DNA from: Terriglobia bacterium
GTDB lineage: Bacteria; Acidobacteriota; Terriglobia; Terriglobales; Acidobacteriaceae
Direction of reading: 5' to 3'
Assembly: GCA_020073665.1 (NCBI GenBank)
Contig: JAIQEU010000016.1
Location: forward strand, 62,001 to 126,000
DNA: 64,000 bases
In this document: positions 1 to 6,797 of the stretch, piece after piece
How positions within the stretch are numbered: the first letter of the stretch is position 1
Layout: the number at the start of each line of letters is the position of its first letter
Position numbers and translations under genes: made by a program
Notes under the pieces: generated by a model
Told to the model about the DNA's origin: nothing
Databases searched by the model: none
Seen by the model: the letters and a program-made list of their open reading frames with translations, nothing else

Positions 1-62
1 ATGAATCCCTAATGATAACAGCCGGGGAAAATGCCCCAGCTCGGGGGCCAGTTCCGCAAGCC

Positions 63-149
63 GCGAAGCGGCGAAAGAATGCAGCCCACGGCTTAAGCCG
101 TGGGTGGAAAGTAGAACATGTGCAAGCCCCTTTCAGGGGCGCAAGAAAC
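63..149. repeat. Interspersed two-hairpin repeat, copy 1
   Basis: Non-coding element made of two short hairpins. The first has arms CCCACGGC (85-92) and GCCGTGGG (97-104) around TTAA. The second has arms GCCCC (126-130) and GGGGC (136-140). The flanking words GCGAAGCGGCG and GAATGCAGCCC also occur in a second copy at 2771-2856, where the hairpin arms differ but pairing is kept. This is the behaviour of a REP-like palindromic element. Its mobilising enzyme is not in the window. Confidence 0.6.
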
Positions 150-158
150 CGCTGCTGA

Positions 159-719
159 TCACCCGCGCGGCACCACGCAAATATCCGGCAGATTGCGGTA
201 CCGTTCCGCGTAGTCCAGCCCATAACCCACCACGAACTCGTCGGGGATGCTGAAGCCCACGTAGTCGGCCTGGATGGGTTTTTTCCGCCGCGAAGGCTTG
301 TCGAGCAGGGTGGCGATGCGCAGTGCTTTCGGCTTGTGCGCCAGCAGAATGCTTTTCAGGTAGGTGAGCGTCAGTCCCGTATCCAGGATGTCTTCGACCA
401 GGATCACGTTCTTGTCTCGCATGGACTGATCCACATCTTTGGTCAGGCGCACCTCGCCGGTTGAGTCCCAGCCGTGCTGCAGCTCCTGGCTGGGGGTGGG
501 TCGGTTGCCGTAGCTGGAGACACCGATGAAATCGAACGTGGCATCCAGATCGACGTGCCGGGCCAGGTCGCCCAGAAAAATGGCGGCGCCTTTCAGCACG
601 CCCACAAATATGATGGACTCCCCGGCGAAGTCGCGGGTGATCTCCGCGCCCATCGCGGCCACGCGGTAGGCAATCTGATCACGCGAAATCAGAACTTTCA
701 GGTCGTTCACGGCAAACAT
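159..719 (-). CDS. hpt: Hypoxanthine phosphoribosyltransferase
   Basis: Purine salvage enzyme that joins hypoxanthine (and usually guanine) to PRPP in the cytoplasm, giving IMP or GMP. The PRPP-binding loop is visible as VILVEDILDTGLTL, and the N-terminal half carries the type I phosphoribosyltransferase pattern FVGVLKGAAIF. With the start at 719 (MFAVNDLKV) the product is 186 residues, close to the family's usual length of about 180. A longer frame starting at 746 would add nine atypical residues. The upstream gap (733-758) carries a short tandem word repeat. The gene is divergent from the rhodanese gene. Confidence 0.93.
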   Translation of the reverse strand: MFAVNDLKVLISRDQIAYRVAAMGAEITRDFAGESIIFVGVLKGAAIFLGDLARHVDLDATFDFIGVSSYGNRPTPSQELQHGWDSTGEVRLTKDVDQSMRDKNVILVEDILDTGLTLTYLKSILLAHKPKALRIATLLDKPSRRKKPIQADYVGFSIPDEFVVGYGLDYAERYRNLPDICVVPRG

Positions 720-732
720 ATTAATGCAGCAG

Positions 733-758
733 TTGGCATTTAGCACTTGGCATTTAGC
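733..758. repeat. Short direct word repeat upstream of hpt
   Basis: The 12-base word TTGGCATTTAGC occurs at 733-744 and 747-758. It belongs to the style of low-complexity intergenic word repeats seen elsewhere in this window and lies in the hpt 5' leader region. Confidence 0.5.
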
Positions 759-831
759 TTTGGCGACCGTTGCGCGCCCACGGGCCGGTCACTAGAATAG
801 GAGTTTCCCCGATGCGTGAGGACTTCTTCCT

Positions 832-1182
832 ATGGTCATACCCGAATTTCATGCGCTGGTAAACGCGGCCAAGAAAGAAATCCAGGAGATCGGACCGGAA
901 GAGCTCAAGAGACTGCAGCAATCCGGCGACGACCTCATCGTCATTGACGTACGCGAACGCGAAGATGCTGCCAAGGGCACCATCCCGGGCGCGGTCAATG
1001 TTCCGCGGGGCGTACTGGAACACAACATCGACCAGGTCACCACCGACAAAAATAAAAAGCTGGTTCTTTATTGCGGCGGTGGAAGCCGATCCGCCCTGGC
1101 CGCAGCCTCGCTCAAAAAGATGGGCTTCAAGAACGCGATCTCGCTGGCCGGCGGCTATCGGGGATGGAAAAGTACCGAGTAG
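832..1182 (+). CDS. Rhodanese-like domain protein
   Basis: Single rhodanese domain of 116 residues, a probable sulfurtransferase or persulfide carrier. The active-site loop is YCGGGSRS with the nucleophilic Cys at residue 81. The CDC25-like VIDVRE strand and the C-terminal GGYRGW signature of small GlpE/PspE-type rhodaneses are present. No signal peptide is seen, so it is probably cytoplasmic. A TAGAAT -10-like hexamer lies at 793-798. The UPF0173 hydrolase follows after a 38-base gap containing an AGCT word repeat. The physiological acceptor cannot be told from the sequence. Confidence 0.85.
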   Translation: MVIPEFHALVNAAKKEIQEIGPEELKRLQQSGDDLIVIDVREREDAAKGTIPGAVNVPRGVLEHNIDQVTTDKNKKLVLYCGGGSRSALAAASLKKMGFKNAISLAGGYRGWKSTE

Positions 1183-1185
1183 CGA

Positions 1186-1220
1186 GCAAGCTGAGGGCTA
1201 ACAGCTAAGAGCTAGAAGCT
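1186..1220. repeat. AGCT word repeat
   Basis: Low-complexity intergenic stretch built from words such as AGCTGAGGGCTAACAGCT and AAGAGCTAGAAGCT. It fills the gap between the rhodanese and UPF0173 genes up to the ATG. Related copies lie at 2679-2710, 3221-3253 (inside bshB1) and 62655-62747. Confidence 0.6.
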
Positions 1221-1919
1221 ATGAATCTCAAAGGCATCAAACTCACCTGGTTAGGACACGCGACGTTTCGCATCGAGACGCCGGGAGGCAAGACCATCCT
1301 GCTCGACCCCTGGGTCATGGGCAACCCCATGTGCCCGGCGAGCGAAAAGAACGTCAAACGAGTGGACATCATGCTCGTCACCCACGGGCACGGCGATCAC
1401 ATCGGGGATGCGGTGGAGATCGCCAAGAAGCACAACCCGCAGGTAGTCGGCATTCCCGAGCTGTGTCACTGGCTCCGCAAGAAGGGCGTCAAGCAGGCCG
1501 CGGAAATGAACAAGGGCGGCACCCAGACGCTGGGCGACATCAAGGTCACCATGGTGCACGCCGACCACTCCTGCGGCATTCAGGATGGCGACGAGATGGT
1601 CTACGGCGGCGAAGCCTGCGGCTACGTCGTCGAATTCGCCAATGGAGTGAAGATCTACCACGCCGGAGACACCAACGTCTTCGGCGATATGGCGATCATT
1701 CGCGACCTCTACGCACCGGAGATCTGCATGTTGCCCATCGGCGATCACTACACCATGTCGCCGCGCGAAGCCGCGTATGCCTGCAACCTGCTGAAGCCGA
1801 AAACCGTCATCCCGATGCACTTCGGAACGTTCCCGGTGCTGACGGGAACTCCCAGCCAGCTGCAGAAATTGGTGAAGGGCGTCGAAATAGTCGAGATGAA
1901 ACCGGGACAAACGCTGTAG
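1221..1919 (+). CDS. UPF0173-family metal-dependent hydrolase
   Basis: Metallo-beta-lactamase-fold hydrolase of 232 residues from the YtkL/UPF0173 group. The motif THGHGDHIGD supplies the metal-binding His/Asp residues. Further probable ligands are the histidine in VHADHS, the aspartate in YHAGDTN and the histidine in IPMHFGTF. The N-terminal WLGHATFRIE is typical of this group. The substrate is unknown for the family. It is co-directional with the rhodanese and O-methyltransferase genes, but repeats occupy both gaps, so an operon is only possible. Confidence 0.85.
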   Translation: MNLKGIKLTWLGHATFRIETPGGKTILLDPWVMGNPMCPASEKNVKRVDIMLVTHGHGDHIGDAVEIAKKHNPQVVGIPELCHWLRKKGVKQAAEMNKGGTQTLGDIKVTMVHADHSCGIQDGDEMVYGGEACGYVVEFANGVKIYHAGDTNVFGDMAIIRDLYAPEICMLPIGDHYTMSPREAAYACNLLKPKTVIPMHFGTFPVLTGTPSQLQKLVKGVEIVEMKPGQTL

Positions 1920-1923
1920 TTGA

Positions 1924-1988
1924 TAATTTGTAATTGGAAATTTGTAATTGAGATCAAAATTACAAATTACAAAGCGCAAATTACAAAT
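1924..1988. repeat. AT-rich inverted word repeat
   Basis: AT-rich island in GC-rich surroundings made of TTTGTAATT words and their complements. The core is a perfect 11-bp hairpin: AATTTGTAATT at 1939-1949 pairs with AATTACAAATT at 1958-1968 around an 8-base loop. It may act as an mRNA 3'-end structure for the UPF0173 gene, but no clean T-tract follows. Confidence 0.6.
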
Positions 1989-2008
1989 CAGAATTCAGGA
2001 GCCAGCCT

Positions 2009-2674
2009 TTGCCAACTCAGACCGACGTTGCCCACTGGCGCATGGGCGGGATCACCGTCAGCGCCGTCGAAGACTATCTCTACGCCATGCTTCCGCCGCG
2101 CGACGAAGTTCTGGCGGAGATGGAAGCCGAGGCCGCGACCAACAAGATCCCCATCGTCGGTCCGGCGGTGGGCCGCATCTTTCATCAGCTCGCAGTAATT
2201 TCTGGGGCGAAGACGGTGTTTGAGATGGGCTCGGCCATCGGCTACTCCACCATCTGGTGGGCCCGGGCGATTGGCGACGGCGGCAAAGTCATCTATACCG
2301 ACGGCGATCCCAAGAACGCCCAGCGCGCCCGCGGATACTTCGACCGCGCGGGCGTTTCCAACCGCATCAGCGTTAAGACCGGGGACGCCCTCGAACTTCT
2401 TTCCGAACAGAAGCAGGAGTTCGACATCATCTTCAACGACGTCGATAAAGACGACTACCCGCGCGTTTTACGCCTGGCCGGTCCGCGCCTGCGCAAAGGC
2501 GGGCTGTTTATCACTGACAACGTGCTGTGGAGCGGCAGGGTAGCGGAGGAGAATCCTGCCGACTCCCGGACCAAGGCGATTTTGGAGTTCAACCGGCTGC
2601 TGTACAACTCACCCGATTTCTACACCACGATTCTGCCGGTCAGGGATGGAGTCGCGGTGGCGGTGAAGAAGTAG
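2009..2674 (+). CDS. SAM-dependent O-methyltransferase
   Basis: Class I methyltransferase of the COG4122 (catechol/caffeoyl-CoA O-methyltransferase-like) group, 221 residues. The SAM-binding motif I is FEMGSAIGYSTIWWA. Motif II is near IYTDGD, and DIIFNDVDKDDYP holds the acidic metal/substrate residues of this family. A TTG start at 2009 is chosen because CAGGAG lies at a good distance upstream. ATG at 2042 is the alternative. The methyl acceptor is unknown. Confidence 0.85.
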   Translation: MPTQTDVAHWRMGGITVSAVEDYLYAMLPPRDEVLAEMEAEAATNKIPIVGPAVGRIFHQLAVISGAKTVFEMGSAIGYSTIWWARAIGDGGKVIYTDGDPKNAQRARGYFDRAGVSNRISVKTGDALELLSEQKQEFDIIFNDVDKDDYPRVLRLAGPRLRKGGLFITDNVLWSGRVAEENPADSRTKAILEFNRLLYNSPDFYTTILPVRDGVAVAVKK

Positions 2675-2678
2675 ATGT

Positions 2679-2710
2679 GGCTGTCAGCTCCCAGCCGTCA
2701 GCTCTCGGTC
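2679..2710. repeat. AGCT word repeat
   Basis: Words CTGTCAGCTC, CCAGCCGTCAGCTC and similar follow directly after the methyltransferase stop. Same family as 1186-1220. Confidence 0.5.
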
Positions 2711-2770
2711 CTCGCGGAGCTGTGCTGGGCTCACCCTCGCGGAAGCGGCCCAATTCCCGATGGTCCAGCG

Positions 2771-2856
2771 GCGAAGCGGCGGAAGAATGCAGCCCCGGGG
2801 CGCAAGCCCCTGGTCAAGGTAGCACAACGATCGAGCCCCGAAGGGGCGAAGGAAAC
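2771..2856. repeat. Interspersed two-hairpin repeat, copy 2
   Basis: Second copy of the element at 63-149, sharing GCGAAGCGGCG, GAATGCAGCCC and the terminal GAAAC. Hairpin 1 has GGGGC and GCCCC arms around GCAA-type bases, and hairpin 2 is GCCCC-GAA-GGGGC. The arms have changed together relative to copy 1, as expected if secondary structure is maintained. It lies between the convergent methyltransferase and bshB1 genes. Confidence 0.6.
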
Positions 2857-2890
2857 GGCAGTAGGGATCTGTTTGCGCGCTGGGCCAGGC

Positions 2891-3649
2891 CTAGATTGAT
2901 TTCACCGGAATGGCCAGCAGATCGTCCACCAGCCCCACTTCCTTCTGCAGAAACGGCTCGGCATAGTCCACTCCGCCCAGCATGCCGTAAAACCGCGCCA
3001 TAGCCTCGACGCGTGCGCGAATTTCGGCTTGGGCAGGGAATACATCTTTGCCCGCGTCCTGGTCGCTGTACTGCGACTTGTAGGCCATCAATGACTGGAA
3101 GCGGGTTTCGAACTGCTCGCTGATGTCCACCACAAAGGTGGGACGAATGTCGTAATAGAGCGTCGCATAAATGATCTTGAACGGGCGATGGGGCGCAAGA
3201 CTTGCAGCACCGGATGAACCGACAGCTGACGGCTGAGGGCTGATAGCTAATTTCCCCAATCCCGCCACAAAGCACGCCTCATATCCCAAAACCGAGGCCG
3301 TGTAATGGTCCGGATGCCGTCCCTGCCAGTAGGGCAGAATCAGCACCCGCGGCCGCTGCTCGCGAATGACGCGCGCCACCTTCAACTTGTTTTCCCAGGT
3401 GTTCTCCACCCGGCCGTCGGGAATATCAAGCGCCTGCCGCCAGGTCACCCGGAGAAGCTTGGCCGCCTCGGCGGCTTCACGGGCGCGGTCTTCCGAAGTA
3501 CCGCGCGTGCCCATCTCGCCTTGCGTCAGGTCGAGGATGCCAGTGCGGTAGCCGCGCTGCGCCATCTTCAGCAGCGTGCCGCCGCAGGTCTGTTCCACGT
3601 CATCGCGATGCGCGGCCAGGGCCAGTATGTCGAGCGGTGGTGTGGACAT
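2891..3649 (-). CDS. bshB1: Bacillithiol biosynthesis deacetylase BshB1
   Basis: Zn-dependent LmbE/PIG-L-fold deacetylase that removes acetyl from GlcNAc-malate in bacillithiol synthesis. The zinc motif appears as AHRDDVE (family AHPDD), and the second metal/substrate site is WQGRHPDHYTAS. The start at 3649 (MSTPPLDILALAAH) gives 252 residues. Residues after AGLGKL and before APHRPFKIIYA form an extra Ser/Pro/Ala-rich loop encoded by an AGCT-type intergenic repeat (3221-3253), an in-frame insertion. The start lies one base beyond the DUF190 stop, so it is probably translated from the fluoride-riboswitch transcript. Confidence 0.88.
   Translation of the reverse strand: MSTPPLDILALAAHRDDVEQTCGGTLLKMAQRGYRTGILDLTQGEMGTRGTSEDRAREAAEAAKLLRVTWRQALDIPDGRVENTWENKLKVARVIREQRPRVLILPYWQGRHPDHYTASVLGYEACFVAGLGKLAISPQPSAVGSSGAASLAPHRPFKIIYATLYYDIRPTFVVDISEQFETRFQSLMAYKSQYSDQDAGKDVFPAQAEIRARVEAMARFYGMLGGVDYAEPFLQKEVGLVDDLLAIPVKSI
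3221..3253. repeat. AGCT word repeat inside bshB1
   Basis: The words GACAGCTGACGGCTGAGGGC and TGATAGCT match the intergenic repeat family at 1186-1220 and 2679-2710, but here they lie within an open reading frame. On the minus strand they are translated as AISPQPSAVG. The frame is kept, so the insertion lengthens a loop rather than breaking the enzyme. Confidence 0.65.
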
Positions 3650-3650
3650 G

Positions 3651-3980
3651 TCAGTCCAGGTTCCCTTGTTCGAGTACGACGTTTTCACGCACGATCAAAT
3701 GGTGCGGAGCCATTTCCTTCAACTTAGGCAGCACCCGGTTCACGTGCTCGTCGGTATCCACAAAGGTGAGAATCACCGGCAGCTTGCCGCCGGCGTCCAC
3801 TAAGTGCGCGGTCTCGACCCGGTGCCGTCCCAGGAAGCCCGCCACGGCGTGCACCGCGACCGCGGCGTAAACATTTTCTTTGCGGAGATAGTTCAGCATC
3901 TCCATGTGCAGCGGCAGGTGTTGCCACTGGTCGGCTTCCTTCAGATAGAGGGTGACTTGGACGGCCATGATTGCTGACAT
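3651..3980 (-). CDS. DUF190 family protein
   Basis: Small PII-like-fold protein (COG1993) of 109 residues. The family is often encoded next to crcB, but its function is not established. Visible family features are VTLYLKEADQW near the start, the AVAGFLGRH segment and the central VILTFVDTDEHV strand. The start at 3980 lies four bases after the GNAT stop. ATG at 3968 is an alternative. Its place in the fluoride operon suggests a role in fluoride response or in regulating the channel, which is inference only. Confidence 0.85.
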   Translation of the reverse strand: MSAIMAVQVTLYLKEADQWQHLPLHMEMLNYLRKENVYAAVAVHAVAGFLGRHRVETAHLVDAGGKLPVILTFVDTDEHVNRVLPKLKEMAPHHLIVRENVVLEQGNLD

Positions 3981-3984
3981 TGTA

Positions 3985-4515
3985 CTAGCGCTTCTCCCAT
4001 TCTTCCCGCAAGATGCCGTAGAGTTCGGAGTCGACGAAGCGGTCCCACTTCAGGATGTGTTGGCGCTGGCAGCCTTCGTGGCGCATGCCCAGTTTACCCA
4101 GCACCTTTCCTGACGTGGGGTTGTGCTCGAAGTGCGACGCGAAGATGCGATGCAGTTTCAGCGCCTCGAATCCGTAACACAGCACTTCGCCGCCCGCTTC
4201 GGTAGCGTAACCTTGTCCCCAGTAAGGCACACCCAGCCAGTAACCCAGTTCGGCCCGCTGATGGTCTTTCTCGATACGTAAGCCGATTCCGCCAATCACT
4301 CGGCCGCTGGAGCAGAGCGTGATGGCAAAATTCGGCTCGGCTTCGCCCTGCATGTGCTTCAGGAAATAACGAAAATCCTCGTCGGCGTAGGGATGCGGAA
4401 TGCGAAGCGTCGTCGCGGCCACTTCGCGTGCACCGATCAACGGCCCCACCTCAGCCGCGTCGGCTTCGGTAAAGGCCCGCAACTGCAGGCGCTCGGTTTC
4501 GAGGGTCGGAAGCAT
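3985..4515 (-). CDS. GNAT acetyltransferase, RimJ/RimL type
   Basis: N-acetyltransferase of 176 residues from the ribosomal-protein-alanine acetyltransferase group. It begins LETERLQLRAFTEADA, the usual opening of RimJ/RimL members. It contains the acetyl-CoA loop region YWGQGYATEA and the C-terminal NPTSGKVLGKLGM. The start at 4515 lies 8 bases downstream of the crcB stop, so it belongs to the fluoride operon. The substrate could be a protein N-terminus or a small amine and cannot be predicted. Confidence 0.85.
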   Translation of the reverse strand: MLPTLETERLQLRAFTEADAAEVGPLIGAREVAATTLRIPHPYADEDFRYFLKHMQGEAEPNFAITLCSSGRVIGGIGLRIEKDHQRAELGYWLGVPYWGQGYATEAGGEVLCYGFEALKLHRIFASHFEHNPTSGKVLGKLGMRHEGCQRQHILKWDRFVDSELYGILREEWEKR

Positions 4516-4523
4516 GATTTTCC

Positions 4524-4898
4524 CTACAGTACCCGAGCCAGCGCCATTCCCGCCAGCGCCGCTCCCAGGCACAGCAGGTTGTTGCTGAGGATGTTGCCCA
4601 GCATGAGCGACCACTGGCCCTGCTCAAAGAAGGCCATGCTCTCGAAGGCGTAGCTGGAGAAAGTGGTGAACGCTCCGCAGAAGCCGACCACCACCAGCAG
4701 GCGCCAGCGCGGATCGACCAATGCTCGTTCCGAGGTCCAGACCACGAAGAATCCGACGACCAAGCTGCCCAGGATGTTGATAATGAGCGTGCCGTAGGGG
4801 AATACCGGCCCCAACAACTTGACGGCATAGCGGCTCAGCAGGTAACGGGCGTTGGCTCCGGCAATTGCGCCCAGGGATATGACGAGGAAATCTTGCAC
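4524..4898 (-). CDS. crcB: Fluoride ion channel CrcB/Fluc
   Basis: Dual-topology membrane channel that exports fluoride. It has four hydrophobic segments in 124 residues and the family motifs GANARYLLSR, PYGTLIINILGS and GFCGAFTTFSSYAFE, including the Asn and Phe-box residues of the pore. A GTG start at 4898 is chosen because GGGAG precedes it and because an upstream ATG would translate the riboswitch aptamer. First gene of a four-gene minus-strand operon with GNAT, DUF190 and bshB1. Confidence 0.94.
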   Translation of the reverse strand: MQDFLVISLGAIAGANARYLLSRYAVKLLGPVFPYGTLIINILGSLVVGFFVVWTSERALVDPRWRLLVVVGFCGAFTTFSSYAFESMAFFEQGQWSLMLGNILSNNLLCLGAALAGMALARVL

Positions 4899-4971
4899 GA
4901 TGGAGTTCTCCCGGCGAAGTTGGTAGGAGTCATCAGCCTGCAGGCAGGCGGTTATGGCGAACTCCATCGCC
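4898..4971 (-). promoter_or_regulatory. Fluoride riboswitch (crcB motif) with translational expression platform
   Basis: Reading the minus strand, GGCGATGGAGTTCGCC, then TAACCGCC, then GCTGATGACTCCTACC reproduces the conserved fluoride (crcB) aptamer at 4971-4922. The aptamer word CGATGGAGTT (4969-4960) is perfectly complementary over ten bases to AACTCCATCG (4907-4898). That second word covers the space between the GGGAG ribosome site and the first base of the GTG start. Without fluoride this pairing could mask the start codon. With fluoride the aptamer fold would release it. Confidence 0.93.
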
Positions 4972-4984
4972 TTCAGGAGTTTTT

Positions 4985-5011
4985 ACCACAGAGGACGCGG
5001 AGGACACAGGG
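4985..5011. repeat. CACAGAGGACGC-type intergenic repeat
   Basis: ACCACAGAGGACGCGGAGGA begins here. Similar stretches lie at about 16131-16150 (CCCAGAGGACGCAGAGG) and 50351-50378 (GGGGACGCGGGGGACGCTGAGG). Non-coding. A short GTCGTCAG word repeat follows at 5024-5040. Confidence 0.45.
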
Positions 5012-5110
5012 GAATTTGCTCGCAGTCGTCAGTCGTCTGTTTTCCGCAAGACCCCACGACGGACAACCGGCGCCCAAACTGTTATTATCTATAAGTTAAT
5101 ATCGCGTTTA

Positions 5111-5250
5111 GGGGCCCGGTGGCGGGGTCCTGCCTTGAGATTGACCCCTCAGGCGGATCGAGGGTTGCGACGCTCTCCTAGGCCGTTCCAGGCGCGTCTA
5201 AATGGCATTCCACGCGATGACCAGGGTGGGCCTTGCCGCTGCCGGGGCCG
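5111..5250 (+). ncRNA. Candidate structured RNA, 6S-like
   Basis: A 300-base gap between crcB and the prenyl synthase gene contains a long closing helix. GGCCCGGUGGCGGGGUCC (5113-5130) pairs with GGGCC..GCCGCUGCCGGGGCC (5228-5249), roughly 18 pairs with small bulges, leaving an interior of about 95 bases. Inside is a CCCUC/GAGGG hairpin (5146-5165). One long closing stem, an internal open region and a distal stem resemble 6S RNA. AT-rich TTATCTATAAGTTAATA upstream (5084-5100) could hold a -10 element. SRP, tmRNA and RNase P signatures are absent. The strand and identity are tentative. Confidence 0.4.
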
Positions 5251-5306
5251 TCAACCGCGTTTCAACAACTTAGCTCATAGTGAATCATGTTGAGACGCAC
5301 GGCGAT

Positions 5307-6188
5307 CTATTTCTTGCGCTCTACCAGGAAGTGCGCCAGCGCCTTCAGCGTCTCGGCTCCCCCGGCGAAACTGTCCAGCGAAGCGCAGGCGCGGTTGACC
5401 AGTGCGTCGGCCTGGAGGATGGACTCGTCAATGCCAAACAGGGCGGGATAGGTCACCTTCTCCGCGGCCATGTCTTTGCCTGCGGTCTTGCCCAGTTGCT
5501 CGGAAGTCTGAGTGACGTCGAGCACGTCGTCCACGATCTGAAACGCCAACCCGATGGATTGTCCAAAGGTGCGCAGCTGACCCACGGCGGAGTCGCCGGC
5601 TCCGGCGTAAAGTCCGCCGCTGACTACGCTGGCGGTGATCAGGGCGGCGGTCTTGGAGCGATGGATGTACTCCAGCATCTTGATATCCGGCCGGGTATGC
5701 TCGGCCTCAAGGTCGACGACCTGGCCCCCGATCATGCCTTCGATGGTGCCGGTGCCGCGAGCGATTTCGGCAATGATGCGCACCCGAGCTTCCGCCGGAC
5801 AATGGAGCTGCGCCAGCACTTCGTAGGCCTGGGTCTGCAAGGCATCGCCGGCCAGGATGGCGACCGCTTCGCCGAAGACTTTGTGGCAGGTGGGACGCCC
5901 GCGGCGCAAGTCATCGTTGTCGAGAGCGGGCAGATCGTCGTGGATGAGGGAGTAGGTGTGGAGCATCTCCAGGGCTGCACCAACCTCTTCGATTCCAGCG
6001 GGCAGGGAACCGGCCACCATGCGTCCCGCCTCCATGGCGAGGATCGGCCGCAGGCGCTTGCCGCCGGCGAAGACGCTGTGCCGCATGGCCTGGTGAATGG
6101 ACGTGGGGTGCTGAGTGGCCGCGGGCAGCAGGCGCTCCAGCGCGGCATCGGTGGCGGCTCGGCCTTGTTCGAGGGTCTGCTTCAGCAT
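5307..6188 (-). CDS. ispA: Polyprenyl (farnesyl/geranylgeranyl) diphosphate synthase
   Basis: Trans-prenyltransferase of 293 residues that condenses isopentenyl diphosphate with allylic diphosphates. The first aspartate-rich motif is HDDLPALDNDD (D84, D85, D90). The second is VDDVLD (D220, D221, D224), with Mg-diphosphate binding expected at both. GGKRLRPIL is the IPP-binding region. The size fits the short-chain IspA group, although the exact chain length is uncertain. The start at 6188 gives the normal family N-terminus, and longer frames add unrelated residues. Confidence 0.9.
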   Translation of the reverse strand: MLKQTLEQGRAATDAALERLLPAATQHPTSIHQAMRHSVFAGGKRLRPILAMEAGRMVAGSLPAGIEEVGAALEMLHTYSLIHDDLPALDNDDLRRGRPTCHKVFGEAVAILAGDALQTQAYEVLAQLHCPAEARVRIIAEIARGTGTIEGMIGGQVVDLEAEHTRPDIKMLEYIHRSKTAALITASVVSGGLYAGAGDSAVGQLRTFGQSIGLAFQIVDDVLDVTQTSEQLGKTAGKDMAAEKVTYPALFGIDESILQADALVNRACASLDSFAGGAETLKALAHFLVERKK

Positions 6189-6267
6189 GGCGGTTGAGTA
6201 TAACAAGACGCTTGGGGACAAGGGCTGGCTCCGTTCCCGGGAATTGTAGATGGAAACCCGCTTCTGC

Positions 6268-6295
6268 AAAAAGAAAGGACGCCCGCAGGCGTCCT
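6268..6295 (-). terminator. Rho-independent terminator after the receiver gene
   Basis: On the minus strand, AGGACGCC (6295-6288) and GGCGTCCT (6283-6276) form an 8-bp stem with a 4-base loop, followed by TTTCTTTTT. It lies just beyond the receiver-domain stop and ends that transcript before the prenyl synthase gene. Confidence 0.85.
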
Positions 6296-6313
6296 CAATT
6301 TTGCGAACAGGAC

Positions 6314-6685
6314 TCAAGCAGCCGCGGAACGCGTTTGGGACCCATTGCGCAGCGCGGCCATCAAAATACTCTGGGCGTCGGTCGAAGGACAGATGTCCAC
6401 GGCTCCGGCATTAAGCGCGGCTGTCCACATTTCCTCGTCGGCCAGACGATGAGTACACACAATACAGGCCTGGGGAAATTCACGCGACAAGCGCTCGACA
6501 TCGGAGAGGGTAGCTACCTCCATATCGAGCACCACTACGTCACAGCGATGTTTGGGAATGCTGGTACGCAACTCGTCCAGGGACCGGACCATACGGACCG
6601 AATGGAAAGAGCTGCACAAGGAAGCGACCAGGGTCTGGGCGACGCTGGAGTCGCTCTGGAGGAGGATAACGTTGAGGGACTGCAT
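6314..6685 (-). CDS. Stand-alone receiver-like protein, probably degenerate
   Basis: A 123-residue protein with the length and beta-alpha pattern of a CheY-like receiver domain. The phosphoacceptor candidate is the Asp in VVVLDMEV (about residue 54). The usual N-terminal acidic pair is reduced (LLQSDSS in place of LLVDDD), and the conserved beta-5 Lys of the K-P motif is replaced (DICPSTD). It may therefore be a pseudo-receiver that signals without normal phosphorylation. No sensor kinase is adjacent. A clear terminator follows it. Confidence 0.7.
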   Translation of the reverse strand: MQSLNVILLQSDSSVAQTLVASLCSSFHSVRMVRSLDELRTSIPKHRCDVVVLDMEVATLSDVERLSREFPQACIVCTHRLADEEMWTAALNAGAVDICPSTDAQSILMAALRNGSQTRSAAA

Positions 6686-6797
6686 ACGGACTGCCTCGCG
6701 CTGTCGTCGAACAAATAAGGCTGCAGCAGCGGCTCACCGGCGTGATCGCTGTTGCGGACGTTAATGACAATGAGCGACGGGGGACCGGGCCGGCGCT

